Source of the DNA: an uncultured Leptotrichia sp. | Lineage (GTDB): Bacteria; Fusobacteriota; Fusobacteriia; Fusobacteriales; Leptotrichiaceae | NCBI GenBank assembly: GCA_937925095.1 | Contig: CALEXX010000005.1 | Coordinates: 38,492-102,491 of the forward strand | Reading direction: 5' to 3' | DNA: 64,000 nucleotides | Part shown: piece by piece, positions 1-8,911 of the stretch | Layout of the letters: the number at the start of each line of letters is the position of its first letter | Numbering within the stretch: position 1 is the stretch's first letter | Position numbers and translations under genes: made by a program | The notes under the pieces: generated by a model | Databases searched by the model: none | What the model was told of the DNA's origin: nothing | What the model saw: the letters and a program-made list of their open reading frames with translations, nothing else

Positions 1-143
1 AGAGCAAATTATTTTTATTTTATAAAATTTTGTTGTATTTATTATTATCTATACCAGTATATATTTTTTTAAAATTAATAATTTTAGATGAAAAAAAATT
101 AGAGTCTAAGAAAGGAGAGAGAAAATTTGATAAACCACAATAA
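1..143 (+). CDS. C-terminus of a membrane protein (5' end outside window)
   Basis: A frame open from the left edge ends at TAA 141-143 after 46 codons. It reads as one hydrophobic segment rich in Leu, Ile and Tyr, then a charged tail (about DEKKLESKKGERKFDKPQ). This is what the end of a polytopic membrane protein looks like. It overlaps the next gene's TTG start by 17 bases, which suggests translational coupling within the glycan operon. The family cannot be told from this fragment. A glycan membrane enzyme or exporter would fit the context, but that is inference. Confidence 0.55.
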   Translation, partial: SKLFLFYKILLYLLLSIPVYIFLKLIILDEKKLESKKGERKFDKPQ

Positions 144-2067
144 ATTTAAAATAGATTATTTTTTATTTTTTATTTCTTATATCATTGTTATTTTTTTATC
201 TTCTTATATTAATAAGTTTGTTTACAGGATATTACCTTATGCAGAAATAAAAATAGAATCTCTAGAAAAAAATTCAGGATATACAAATTATATTACACTT
301 CTTGAGGATGAAGAAACATCTTTGTTCTATAATTTAAAAAATATATACGATAAAAATATAGAAAAAAGAAATAATTTAATAGGATTAAATTATATAAAAA
401 AAGGTGAAAACAATTATTCTGTAAATGCTTTAAGTAGTAATAATTCAGAAAATATTATATATTTAAAATTAAAAAAAACTCCTAGATTAAAATTACTTTT
501 CTATAATATAGGAGCTGGAAAAAAAATAAAAATTTCATCTAATGGAAAAAAGAGTGAGATTTTAGATTTAAGTAATGAAAAAGAAGGAGAAATAATAAAC
601 TATTTTCCTTTTTCTGAGAGTAAAATTTTTTTATTATATACAATTTCAAGTTACATATTTTTTGGATTTATAATTTACTTAATTTTAGGTTGTATAAAAA
701 AGATATATAAAAAAATAGATTTTACGATTTTTTTCAAAGAATATAATTTTAGAAGAACAGTTTTAATTATTTATGTAATAATTAGTTTATATGTAACTTT
801 TCAATTTATATTTAAAACTTTACCGCTAAGTTTGTTTCAGGAAAATGGTCAACTTTTTGGTGATCAGTCATATTATTGGAATATAGGAATTTCACTTAGA
901 AATTTAGAATTAGAAGAGATTAAAATGAGAGCTTACTCTTTTAGAGGATATATTACTTCTATAATTCCTTTATTATCACAGGAAATAGGGAAGTATACCA
1001 GAATAAATCCTTTATGGATTTTTTATATGATAAATAATATATTTACTTCCATTTTATTAGGATACATAGTTCCTGAAATACATCAGAAATTAACAGGGAA
1101 AAAGACTAAATATTATCATGTAGTAGCTTTATTTATAATATTTTCTTTTTTTTGGAAAGGTATGTATTACTCGGTTTTGGTTGATATTTTAGGAGGAACT
1201 TTTTTACTTTGGATGATATTAAAAATATTAGATAAGAAAAATAAAAAAGATGTATTTTTAATAGGAATATTTGGTGGAATTGCAGCATTATGTAGAGGAA
1301 ATTATATATTAACGGTTATTTCTCTTGCTTTTGGTTGTTTCATATATGATATATATAAAAGAAAAAAAGTATATGTGCAAGAAGGAGTAATTTTTCTTTT
1401 AGGTCTTTTAATAGTTTGTATTCCTCAGATAGGAATGAATTATCTTTTAGGTCATATAGGTATTTTTCCATTTGATCATGTTGGAAGTTATGTTCCAAAA
1501 GAAAAATTGAGTGTTTTCTTAATAAATCAAACAATGAGAGAATATTTTGTAGGCTGGCCTGTTGGAAGGGGTAACATAACAGCACAGCAAATATTAAAAA
1601 ATTTTTCAAATGATGCAAGATTAAGTATGAATCAAATTTTTTCTGCTTTTATATTTTCTCCTAAAGAAACCATTATTATGAGTTTTAAAAAAATATTTTT
1701 TGCATTAGATACAAGATCAAGTGAAACATATCCAATAAAATTATGGAATTTAGAATTTTTTTCTTTTATTAATTATTTTATAATTTCAACATCTTTATTT
1801 TTTATTGGAATGAAAAAAATTTATAGAAAAGAAAAAATATTGGGATTATTTTTGTTAATTTTTGGAATATTGCCTCAAGTGATATTATCAGTTGAGTGGA
1901 GATACTATATATTACTGTATTTAATGGTATACTATATATTTATATTTAAATATATAGCATTAATAGAAACAAAATATGGGTTTAAAAAAATAAAAGAACA
2001 AGGATATTTGAAATTTGTAATATTAATGATAATATTATGTTTTATGATTTCATCATATTATGTATAA
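127..2067 (+). CDS. Polytopic GT-C-type membrane glycosyltransferase (putative)
   Basis: A 646-residue integral membrane protein starting at TTG 127, chosen because AAAGGAGAGA lies just upstream. One membrane segment (about residues 10-30) is followed by a soluble region (about 35-170) and then about ten hydrophobic helices. An acidic loop motif, Gly-Asp-Gln-Ser-Tyr-Tyr near residue 246, resembles the catalytic Asp loop of GT-C enzymes such as ArnT/PMT. The next two genes encode a GtrA flippase and a DPM1-like GT2. With those, this protein would be the GT-C that moves a polyprenyl-linked sugar onto an extracytoplasmic glycan or protein. Fold and role are inferred from topology and neighbours. 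A polymerase or an acyltransferase is possible. Confidence 0.6.
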   Translation: MINHNKFKIDYFLFFISYIIVIFLSSYINKFVYRILPYAEIKIESLEKNSGYTNYITLLEDEETSLFYNLKNIYDKNIEKRNNLIGLNYIKKGENNYSVNALSSNNSENIIYLKLKKTPRLKLLFYNIGAGKKIKISSNGKKSEILDLSNEKEGEIINYFPFSESKIFLLYTISSYIFFGFIIYLILGCIKKIYKKIDFTIFFKEYNFRRTVLIIYVIISLYVTFQFIFKTLPLSLFQENGQLFGDQSYYWNIGISLRNLELEEIKMRAYSFRGYITSIIPLLSQEIGKYTRINPLWIFYMINNIFTSILLGYIVPEIHQKLTGKKTKYYHVVALFIIFSFFWKGMYYSVLVDILGGTFLLWMILKILDKKNKKDVFLIGIFGGIAALCRGNYILTVISLAFGCFIYDIYKRKKVYVQEGVIFLLGLLIVCIPQIGMNYLLGHIGIFPFDHVGSYVPKEKLSVFLINQTMREYFVGWPVGRGNITAQQILKNFSNDARLSMNQIFSAFIFSPKETIIMSFKKIFFALDTRSSETYPIKLWNLEFFSFINYFIISTSLFFIGMKKIYRKEKILGLFLLIFGILPQVILSVEWRYYILLYLMVYYIFIFKYIALIETKYGFKKIKEQGYLKFVILMIILCFMISSYYV

Positions 2068-2079
2068 AAAGAGGAAGAA

Positions 2080-2481
2080 ATGAAAAAAAATAGTGAGTTA
2101 TTAAATTTTATAATAATTGGGATATTAAATACTTTAATTGGTACAATGATAATGTTTATTGCTTATAATATATTTAAGCTCGGGTATTGGTTATCTACTT
2201 CATTAAATTATATTATAGCTGGAACTTTTAGTTTTTATGCTAATAAAACATATACTTTTAAAAGTGAAGGACAAGTTTTAAAAAAAATAGTTTTCTTCAT
2301 TCTAACTGTTTTAATTTGTTATCTAGTATCTTTTAATATTTCAAAAGGAATTACAAATTGTATTAATATACAAAATATAAAATTAAAAGAAAACATTTCT
2401 ATGATTATGGGTATGATAGTATATACAATATTAAATTTTATTTTACAAAAAACAGTAGTTTTCAGAAAGGATAAAGAATGA
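2080..2481 (+). CDS. GtrA family polyprenyl-phosphate-sugar flippase
   Basis: A 133-residue protein with four predicted membrane helices and the GtrA pattern: an N-terminal segment LLNFIIIGILNTLIG, a central SLNYIIAGTFSFYANKTYTF and a basic C-terminus ending FRKD. GtrA proteins are thought to flip polyprenyl-phosphate-linked sugars across the cytoplasmic membrane. The gene starts 12 bases after the GT-C gene (AAAGAGGAAG ribosome site) and its stop overlaps the next gene by four bases. That places it tightly in one operon with both transferase types of a three-component glycosylation system. Confidence 0.85.
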   Translation: MKKNSELLNFIIIGILNTLIGTMIMFIAYNIFKLGYWLSTSLNYIIAGTFSFYANKTYTFKSEGQVLKKIVFFILTVLICYLVSFNISKGITNCINIQNIKLKENISMIMGMIVYTILNFILQKTVVFRKDKE

Positions 2482-3206
2482 AAAAATTAGAAATAACAAT
2501 TCCAGTTCTTAATGAAGAAAAAACAATAAAATTAAAAATAAATGAAATGATTAATTTTGTTGAAAATAATATATCTAATGTAACTGTAAAATTTATAATT
2601 GCAGATAATGGCTCAACTGATGCTACTGAAAGATATAGTTTGGAATTAGTTGATAAATTTGAGAATCTTGAATATATAAAATTACCAGAAAAGGGAGTTG
2701 GACTAGCTTTGAGAACCTCTTGGCTAAAATCTAGTGCTGATTATGTAGGTTATATGGATTTAGATATAGCAACAGATTTAGAAGCTTTAAAAATAGTCAC
2801 TTCAGAAATGGAAAAAAATACAAAAATAATAAATGGTTCAAGATTGTTAAAAGACTCAATAGTCATTAATAGAACATTGCTAAGAGAATTATCATCAAGA
2901 GTATTTAATATGATACTAAAATTAGTATTAAAAGTGAAGTTTACAGATGGAATGTGTGGATTTAAATTCTTGGATAGAAAAATAGCACAGGAATTAATTG
3001 AAACTGGAATAGATACAAAAGGATGGTTTTTTTCAACTGAAATAATGGTAAAAGGATCTTGGAAAAATATAGAAATAAAAGAAATTCCTGTTAAGTGGAC
3101 AGACGATAGGAATTCAAAAGTAAAAATATTTTCTTTAAGTTTAAATTATTTAAAAAGTATTTTTAAGTTAAAAAATGAAGAAAAGGAGTTTAAGGTAAAA
3201 ATATGA
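2478..3206 (+). CDS. DPM1/GtrB-like family 2 glycosyltransferase
   Basis: A 242-residue cytoplasmic GT-A enzyme. Family 2 motifs are visible: IPVLNEEKTI at the N-terminus, ADNGSTDAT near residue 45, the DxD-like DLDIATD near 95, and a later segment DGMCGFKFLD with KGWFFSTEIM typical of dolichyl/undecaprenyl-phosphate sugar synthases. There are no C-terminal membrane helices, so it acts like soluble DPM1. It probably charges undecaprenyl phosphate with one sugar from a nucleotide donor for the GtrA flippase encoded just before it. It overlaps its neighbours by four bases on both sides. The sugar cannot be read from sequence. Confidence 0.85.
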   Translation: MKKLEITIPVLNEEKTIKLKINEMINFVENNISNVTVKFIIADNGSTDATERYSLELVDKFENLEYIKLPEKGVGLALRTSWLKSSADYVGYMDLDIATDLEALKIVTSEMEKNTKIINGSRLLKDSIVINRTLLRELSSRVFNMILKLVLKVKFTDGMCGFKFLDRKIAQELIETGIDTKGWFFSTEIMVKGSWKNIEIKEIPVKWTDDRNSKVKIFSLSLNYLKSIFKLKNEEKEFKVKI

Positions 3207-4096
3207 AAATTGCTTTACTTGGTTATGGTTATTGGGGAAAAATAGTATTTAAATATTTGAAAAATGATACTTTTTTTGAATTAGTAAAAGTTTTTGATAT
3301 GTGTAATGATAAAGTTGGAATATTTACAAATAATATTGATGAAATAATGGAAGATGAAGAAATTGAAGGTGTTTATATAACAACACCAGTATCTACTCAT
3401 TTTAAATTTATAAAATTAGCAATTGAACATAAAAAATTAGTTTTTTGTGAAAAAGTTTTGGTAAGTGAAATGAATGAATTAAATTATATAAAAGAACATT
3501 TTTCAAATAAAATAATAGAAAGTAATTATATTTATACAGATTCTCCTTCTTTAAATTATATAAAAAATAATTTAGATGAAATTGGAGAAATTAAATATAT
3601 TGAAGGTGAAATAAAGCAATTTGGGAATTTTTATTTAGACTCAGATGTTTATTCAACAATAGGATGTCATTTATTATCAGGTATAATGCATATTTTAAAT
3701 AGTAATGAGATAATATTATCTGTAGAGAGTTTAATTAAAAGAGAAGGATTGGTATTAAAGGGTATAATGAAAGGAAAAATTTCTAAAATACCGTTTTCAT
3801 TTAACGTTGACTTGTTGAATTATGAAAAAAGAAGAAATTTAGTATTTTATGGGGAAAATGGAATATTTTACTTTAATCCTTTAGATGTAGAAAATACGGT
3901 TATATTAAAAAAATTTGAAAATAGAAGTAATAAAATATTATTAGAAAAAAAGAAAAATTTTGATGAAAATAACAATATTATTTTAGCACTTAAAAGATTT
4001 AAAGAAGTTATAAAAAATGAAAAAGAAATGAATTTAAAATTATCTATTACAATTTCAGAAAAACTTTTAAAATTGAAAGAGGAAAATCATGAATGA
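3203..4096 (+). CDS. Gfo/Idh/MocA family sugar dehydrogenase
   Basis: A 297-residue protein with an N-terminal Rossmann fold: KIALLGYGYWGK (GxGxxG) at residues 2-13, then the family segment VYITTPVSTHFKFIKLAI and an EK pair in VFCEKVL near residue 93. The C-terminal half is the usual alpha/beta substrate domain. The family oxidises or reduces sugar or nucleotide-sugar hydroxyls with NAD(P). Its place between a GT2 and an FAD oxidoreductase, with four- and eight-base overlaps, suggests that it helps make or tailor the sugar this cluster uses. Substrate unknown. Confidence 0.8.
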   Translation: MKIALLGYGYWGKIVFKYLKNDTFFELVKVFDMCNDKVGIFTNNIDEIMEDEEIEGVYITTPVSTHFKFIKLAIEHKKLVFCEKVLVSEMNELNYIKEHFSNKIIESNYIYTDSPSLNYIKNNLDEIGEIKYIEGEIKQFGNFYLDSDVYSTIGCHLLSGIMHILNSNEIILSVESLIKREGLVLKGIMKGKISKIPFSFNVDLLNYEKRRNLVFYGENGIFYFNPLDVENTVILKKFENRSNKILLEKKKNFDENNNIILALKRFKEVIKNEKEMNLKLSITISEKLLKLKEENHE

Positions 4097-5216
4097 AGAA
4101 AAAAAATATGACAAAATTATAATAGGAGCAGGGATATACGGTATGTATGCTGCTAAAAGAACATTAGAAAAAAATCCTAATGAAAAAGTATTAATTTTAG
4201 AAGTTGAAAATACATATTTTAATCGAGGTTCGTATATAAATCAAGCTAGACTTCATAATGGATATCATTATCCAAGATCTTATTCAACAGCTTCTAAATC
4301 AGCAAAATATTTTGATAGATTTTATAATGATTTTAAAGAAGGAATCAATGATAATTTTAAAAAAGTATATGCTGTTGCTGCGGATTATAGTTGGGCAAAT
4401 GGAGAACAGTTTAAAAAATTTTGTGATAATTTGAATTTGCTATGTGATGAGATTCCAAAGGAAAATTTTTTCAATCCACATACAATAGATAAGGCATTTT
4501 TAACAAAGGAATATTCTTTTGATGCAAAGAAAATAGGGGATAAATTATATAGGGAATTAAGAGCTTTAGGTTGTAATTTTAAATTTGAAGCAAAAATCAC
4601 TTCTATAAAAAAAGAAAAAGATATTTTTATTGTACAATTAGAAGATGGAAGTGAGTATTTTACACCCTTTATACTGAATGCCACTTATGCTGGAATTAAT
4701 AAAATACATGATTTACTTGGATTTGAATATTTACCAATAAAATATGAATTTTGTGAAGTTATTTTATGTGAAGTGTCAGATAACATTAAAAATGTTGGGT
4801 TAACAGTTATGGATGGGCCTTTTTTTTCAGTAATGCCTTTTGGACTTACAGGATATCATTCAATAACTACTGTATCAAGAACACCACATTTTACAAGTTA
4901 TGATCATCTACCACCATATGATTGTAGTGGCGATGAAAAATTACATACGAAAGAACATAGAAAAGGGTGTATTCATTGTGGAATTTATCCTGAAACAGCT
5001 TTTCAGGAAATGGTCCAGACAGCAAAAAAATATTTAAGTGAAGATATAGAAATAAAATATGTGAAATCCTTATTCACTATAAAACCTATATTGGTTGCTT
5101 CTGAAATAGATGATTCAAGACCAACAATAATAAGACAGTATTCTGAAAATCCTGATTTTTATACTGTATTTTCTGGGAAAATAAACACAATGTATGATTT
5201 AGATGAGATATTATAG
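4089..5216 (+). CDS. FAD-dependent oxidoreductase (DAO-like fold)
   Basis: A 375-residue protein with an N-terminal dinucleotide-binding motif, KIIIGAGIYGMYAAKR (GxGxxG), an acidic residue ending the second strand (LILEVEN), and the RLHNGYHYPRS segment seen in DAO/glycine-oxidase-like flavoproteins of polysaccharide clusters. A Cys/His-rich stretch, HRKGCIHCG near residue 298, could hold a metal but is unproven. The gene overlaps the dehydrogenase upstream by eight bases. I infer that the two redox enzymes act in sequence on a sugar or amino-sugar precursor. The reaction is unknown, and the pairing with Gfo/Idh is noted as a finding. Confidence 0.75.
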   Translation: MNEEKKYDKIIIGAGIYGMYAAKRTLEKNPNEKVLILEVENTYFNRGSYINQARLHNGYHYPRSYSTASKSAKYFDRFYNDFKEGINDNFKKVYAVAADYSWANGEQFKKFCDNLNLLCDEIPKENFFNPHTIDKAFLTKEYSFDAKKIGDKLYRELRALGCNFKFEAKITSIKKEKDIFIVQLEDGSEYFTPFILNATYAGINKIHDLLGFEYLPIKYEFCEVILCEVSDNIKNVGLTVMDGPFFSVMPFGLTGYHSITTVSRTPHFTSYDHLPPYDCSGDEKLHTKEHRKGCIHCGIYPETAFQEMVQTAKKYLSEDIEIKYVKSLFTIKPILVASEIDDSRPTIIRQYSENPDFYTVFSGKINTMYDLDEIL

Positions 5217-5234
5217 ATTAAGGAGAAAATAATA

Positions 5235-6140
5235 ATGAAAAATTTGGAGCAGAATTATATTTCAGTTGTTTTGGTTGTTAATGATAAAGATCCTGATATT
5301 ATTAATAAAATTCAGAGCATAAGTAATATATTAAAAGATAACTTTAAAGGTAGTGAAATTGTGATAGTGGATAATACTATTAGAAATCTTGAATTAAATG
5401 AATTAAATGAAAAAAATATAAAATATACATTAATTAAATTACCAATAAAGCATCGTACTCAGCAAGCTCTTAATGCTGGGACAGCAATGGCTATAGGAGA
5501 TTATATTGTGGAAATTGAAGATGTTTCTTTTGATATAGATTATAGTAAAATAATGGAGTTATATAAAAAAAGTCAGGAAGGATATGACTTTGTATTTTTA
5601 GTTCCTAGGAAATCAAAAATGACATCCAAAATTTTTTATAAAACACTAAATAAATACTTTAAAAATATTTTTAATGAAGATATAAGTTCTTCAGTAATGA
5701 CTTTATCATCAAGGAGAGGACAAAATAAAGTTTCTGAAGTTGGAAAAAGAGTGATAAACAGAAATGTGGCATATATACTTTCTGGACTCAAAAGTTCATC
5801 GATAGTAGCAGATATAGATTATAGAAATAAACGGTCTTTTTCTGAAAATATGATGTTAATGTTTGATACGTTAATTTATTATACAGATGCAATCATGCTT
5901 ATAACTCAAAGAATAGCTTTCTTATTTTTATTCTTATTTGGTATAGGTATAATATATAGCTTTATTTCGAGAATATTTTTTAAAACAATTGAAGGATGGG
6001 CATCTTTATTTATAGTTTTAAGTTTAGGTTTCTTTGGGATATTTTCAATACTGAGTATAGTAGTGAGATATTTACATCATATTTTACAAAACTCATTAAA
6101 TTCAAAAGATTATGTCTATAGATCAATTGATAAAAAGTAA
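5235..6140 (+). CDS. Membrane-anchored GT2-like protein with divergent active site
   Basis: A 301-residue protein laid out like GtrB/DPM1 transferases: an N-terminal GT-A domain (about 1-210) and two C-terminal membrane helices (about 220-245 and 255-285). The nucleotide-binding strand reads SVVLVVNDKDPD and a second reads EIVIVDNTIRN. The usual DxD is replaced by VEIEDVSFD, so catalysis is uncertain. Ribosome site AAGGAGAAA lies 18 bases after the FAD oxidoreductase gene. It may be a second polyprenyl-phosphate sugar transferase or a non-catalytic partner. It closes the AT-rich run, and the next gene has its own promoter. Confidence 0.65.
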   Translation: MKNLEQNYISVVLVVNDKDPDIINKIQSISNILKDNFKGSEIVIVDNTIRNLELNELNEKNIKYTLIKLPIKHRTQQALNAGTAMAIGDYIVEIEDVSFDIDYSKIMELYKKSQEGYDFVFLVPRKSKMTSKIFYKTLNKYFKNIFNEDISSSVMTLSSRRGQNKVSEVGKRVINRNVAYILSGLKSSSIVADIDYRNKRSFSENMMLMFDTLIYYTDAIMLITQRIAFLFLFLFGIGIIYSFISRIFFKTIEGWASLFIVLSLGFFGIFSILSIVVRYLHHILQNSLNSKDYVYRSIDKK

Positions 6141-6153
6141 GAAATATGATAAA

Positions 6154-6186
6154 AGTTTGGACTTATTCCACTCTTTTTTGTATAAT
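6154..6186 (+). promoter_or_regulatory. Terminator/promoter repeat, copy 1
   Basis: An imperfect AGTTTGGA/TTCCACT hairpin runs into TTTTTTG and straight on into TATAAT (6181-6186). The hairpin's left arm carries TGGACT (6158-6163), 17 bases from that -10 box. It should end the glycan operon and start rfbD transcription. Two closer copies lie at 7129 and 43610. Confidence 0.55.
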
Positions 6187-6225
6187 ATATTGAATAGATA
6201 ACTTATGTAAAGAAAGGGAATAATT

Positions 6226-7116
6226 TTGAATAACTACTTTCAAAATAATAATTTAAGAGTCCTTTTAATTGGTTCAAATGGACAATTAGGAAATGAATTT
6301 CAAAAATTATTTTATAAAAAAAATATTGAATATACAGCAATAGATTATAAAGAATTAAATATAGTGAATAGTACAGATTTAGAAAAATTTTTTAAAGAAA
6401 ATGGTAACTTTACCCATATAATAAACTGTGCAGCATATAATGATGTAGATAAGGCAGAAAATGAGACTGAGCAATGTTTTAAAGTAAACGATGAGGCTCC
6501 TTTAATTATCTCCAGATATGCTAAAAAAATGGAAGCTATATTTATAACATATTCTACTGATTTTGTATTTGATGGTCAAAAAAGAGGGCCATATAGAGAA
6601 GAAGATACTCCTAATCCATTATCTGTTTATGGTAAAACAAAAAGATATATGGAAGAAAAAATTTTAAAAGAATTTGAAAAAGTATTTATTATAAGAACCT
6701 CATGGTTATTCGGAGTAGGAGGAAATAACTTTAATAAGCAGGTAATCAATTGGAGCAGGTTAAGAGATAGTTTAAATATAGTTGATGATCAGGTTTCTGC
6801 ACCTACATATTCTTTGGATTTAGCTGAGTTCTCATGGAAACTCATACAGACAGAAAAATATGGTCTTTACCATATTACAAATAGTGGAGAAGCAAGTAAA
6901 TATGAGCAGGCAAAGTATGTATTAGAAAAAATAGGATGGGAAGGAAAATTAAATAGGGCAAAAACAGCAGATTTTAACCTACCAGCCAAAAGACCGGAGT
7001 ATTCTAAACTATCATCAGAAAAGGTTGAAAAACTTCTTGGAGAAAAAATTCCAACATGGCAAAGCGGAATTGACAGGTTCCTTAAAGAAATGAAGGAAAA
7101 TGGAGAATTAGAATAA
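6226..7116 (+). CDS. rfbD: dTDP-4-dehydrorhamnose reductase
   Basis: A 296-residue short-chain dehydrogenase of the RfbD/RmlD type, which makes dTDP-L-rhamnose with NADPH in the last pathway step. Visible: LLIGSNGQLGNEF (GxxGxxG) near residue 14, INCAAYNDVDKAE, YSTDFVFDG, and the catalytic YGKTK Tyr/Lys. It starts at TTG 6226 behind AAAGAAAGGGAA. It has its own promoter from a hairpin/promoter repeat upstream and is followed by a second copy, so it looks like a single-gene unit. rfbB and rfbC lie 38 kb away in this window and rfbA is not here. The N-terminus (FQNNNLRV) is slightly long for the family. Confidence 0.93.
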   Translation: MNNYFQNNNLRVLLIGSNGQLGNEFQKLFYKKNIEYTAIDYKELNIVNSTDLEKFFKENGNFTHIINCAAYNDVDKAENETEQCFKVNDEAPLIISRYAKKMEAIFITYSTDFVFDGQKRGPYREEDTPNPLSVYGKTKRYMEEKILKEFEKVFIIRTSWLFGVGGNNFNKQVINWSRLRDSLNIVDDQVSAPTYSLDLAEFSWKLIQTEKYGLYHITNSGEASKYEQAKYVLEKIGWEGKLNRAKTADFNLPAKRPEYSKLSSEKVEKLLGEKIPTWQSGIDRFLKEMKENGELE

Positions 7117-7128
7117 AGTAAAAAACTT

Positions 7129-7163
7129 AAAGACTGGACTTATTTCAGTCTTTTTTGTATAAT
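7129..7163 (+). promoter_or_regulatory. Terminator/promoter repeat, copy 2
   Basis: A perfect AAAGACTG/CAGTCTTT stem (7129-7136, 7146-7153) with a nine-base loop and a T run makes a terminator for rfbD. TGGACT (7135-7140) and TATAAT (7158-7163), 17 bases apart, form a promoter inside the same sequence for the DUF1703 gene downstream. Confidence 0.7.
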
Positions 7164-7220
7164 AATATAAAGGTTTAAAAAATAAACATACTATCAATAT
7201 ATTTTATGAAAGGAGCTGTT

Positions 7221-8849
7221 ATGAAAAAAATTCCAATAGGAGTAGAAGATTTTAAGGAAATAATAAGGGATAACTTTTATTATATTGATAAGACTCAGCA
7301 TATTGAAGAGATTTTAAATGATGGCTCCAAGGTGAAACTTTTTACAAGACCTAGAAGGTTTGGAAAGACACTGAATATGTCAACTTTAAAATATTTTTTT
7401 GATATGAAGAATGCAGAAGAAAATAGACAATTATTTAAAGGATTAAATATCGAAAAATCTTCATATATATCAGAACAGGGACAGTATCCGGTTATTTTCA
7501 TTTCCTTAAAGGGTATAAAGACAAATACCTGGGAAGAATACCTATCTAAACTGAAAAGCCTTATCAAAAGGCTATATAATGAATTTGAGTATATCAGATG
7601 TATCTTAAATGAAAGCGAGAGAGACAGTTTTGATAGAATATGGTTACAGAAAGCAGGAGGAGATTACGAAAATTCATTAAGAGATTTAACAGCTTATCTG
7701 TACAAGTATTATAAAAAAGAAGCAGTGCTGTTAATAGATGAATACGACAGTCCTCTGATTACGGCATATGAATATCACTATTATGATGAAGCTGTTACTT
7801 TTTTTAAGATGTTTTATGGAGAAGCATTAAAAACAAATCCATATTTAAAAATGGGTGTAATGACAGGAATTATCAGAGTTATTAAAGCAGGTATATTTTC
7901 TGATCTCAATAATTTGAGTATTTATTCTATTTTAGATAAGCAATATTCAGATTATTTTGGATTTACCCATAGTGAAGTTGAGAAAGCACTTGAAAGTTTT
8001 GATATGGCATACGAAATTCCGGAGGTAAAATTATGGTATGATGGCTATAAATTTGGAAATTCAGAAATATATAATCCATGGAGTATTTTAAAATTTTTAC
8101 AGAATAAGGAACTGGAAGCATACTGGGTAGGAACTTCGGAAAATTTTTTAATTAAGAAAATTTTGACGGATGCAAATTCAGGACTGAATAAATCTCTGGA
8201 AACATTGTTTAATGGAGAAAAGCTGGAGGAAGTAATTTCAGGAAATTCAGATTTATCATCTCTATTAGATCATCATGAGATATGGGAACTTCTTTTATTT
8301 AGTGGTTATCTGACTATTGAAAGGAAAATAGAAAGAAATTTTTATTCCTTACGGTTGCCCAATAAGGAAGTAAAGGAGTTTTTTAAGGATGAATTTATAG
8401 ATACTTCTTTTGGTACGAGCCAGTTTAAAAAAACAATGGAGGCATTAAAAAAGAGTGACATTTGCAATTTTGAGAAAAATTTACAGGAAATTTTATTGAC
8501 ATCTTCCAGCTACATGGATATGAAAACGGAAGATTTCTATCATGGTTTGATATTAGGGATGAGTCTTTACTTGGATAGTCAGTATTATATAACTTCTAAC
8601 AAAGAAGCAGGACTGGGAAGATACGATTTACTGTTAGAACCGAAAAATAAAGAAGAAAGAGGTTTTATTCTGGAATTCAAGGTTGTTAAAAATAAAAAAG
8701 ATTTAGAAAATGTTTCTAAAGAAGCAATTGAACAGATAATAAATAAAAAGTATGATATTAATTTAAAAAGAAAAGGAATTAAGCAGATTACCCTTGTAGG
8801 AATTGCTTTTCATGGGAAACTGATTAAAGTTAGTTATATGGATATATAA
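7221..8849 (+). CDS. AAA-ATPase-like / PD-(D/E)XK nuclease superfamily protein (DUF1703 type)
   Basis: A 542-residue protein. I prefer ATG 7221 because AAAGGAG (7209-7215) sits correctly before it; an in-frame ATG at 7206 lies upstream of that site. The N-terminal AAA-ATPase-like domain shows MKKIPIGVEDFKEI, YYIDKT, LFTRPRRFGKTLNMS as a Walker-A-like loop, and VLLIDEYDSPL as Walker B. The C-terminus has LGRYDLLLEP and FILEFKVVK, the D...ExK core of a PD-(D/E)XK nuclease. Members occur in many copies in fusobacterial, Bacteroidetes and clostridial genomes. Their function is unproven; mobile-element or defence roles have been guessed. It has its own repeat-derived promoter and a strong downstream terminator, so it is a stand-alone unit. 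Confidence 0.85.
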   Translation: MKKIPIGVEDFKEIIRDNFYYIDKTQHIEEILNDGSKVKLFTRPRRFGKTLNMSTLKYFFDMKNAEENRQLFKGLNIEKSSYISEQGQYPVIFISLKGIKTNTWEEYLSKLKSLIKRLYNEFEYIRCILNESERDSFDRIWLQKAGGDYENSLRDLTAYLYKYYKKEAVLLIDEYDSPLITAYEYHYYDEAVTFFKMFYGEALKTNPYLKMGVMTGIIRVIKAGIFSDLNNLSIYSILDKQYSDYFGFTHSEVEKALESFDMAYEIPEVKLWYDGYKFGNSEIYNPWSILKFLQNKELEAYWVGTSENFLIKKILTDANSGLNKSLETLFNGEKLEEVISGNSDLSSLLDHHEIWELLLFSGYLTIERKIERNFYSLRLPNKEVKEFFKDEFIDTSFGTSQFKKTMEALKKSDICNFEKNLQEILLTSSSYMDMKTEDFYHGLILGMSLYLDSQYYITSNKEAGLGRYDLLLEPKNKEERGFILEFKVVKNKKDLENVSKEAIEQIINKKYDINLKRKGIKQITLVGIAFHGKLIKVSYMDI

Positions 8850-8850
8850 G

Positions 8851-8904
8851 AAAAATACTACCTTTCTGCAAGCTTTAGTGATTTTGCTTGAGGGTAGTAT
8901 TTTT
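8851..8904. terminator. Bidirectional terminator between converging genes
   Basis: AAAAATACTACC (8851-8862) pairs exactly with GGTAGTATTTTT (8893-8904), with an inner CTGCAAGC/GCTTGAG pairing. A-rich and T-rich flanks on both strands fit a terminator serving the DUF1703 gene and the phosphatase gene that converge here. Confidence 0.9.
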
Positions 8905-8911
8905 ACTATTA

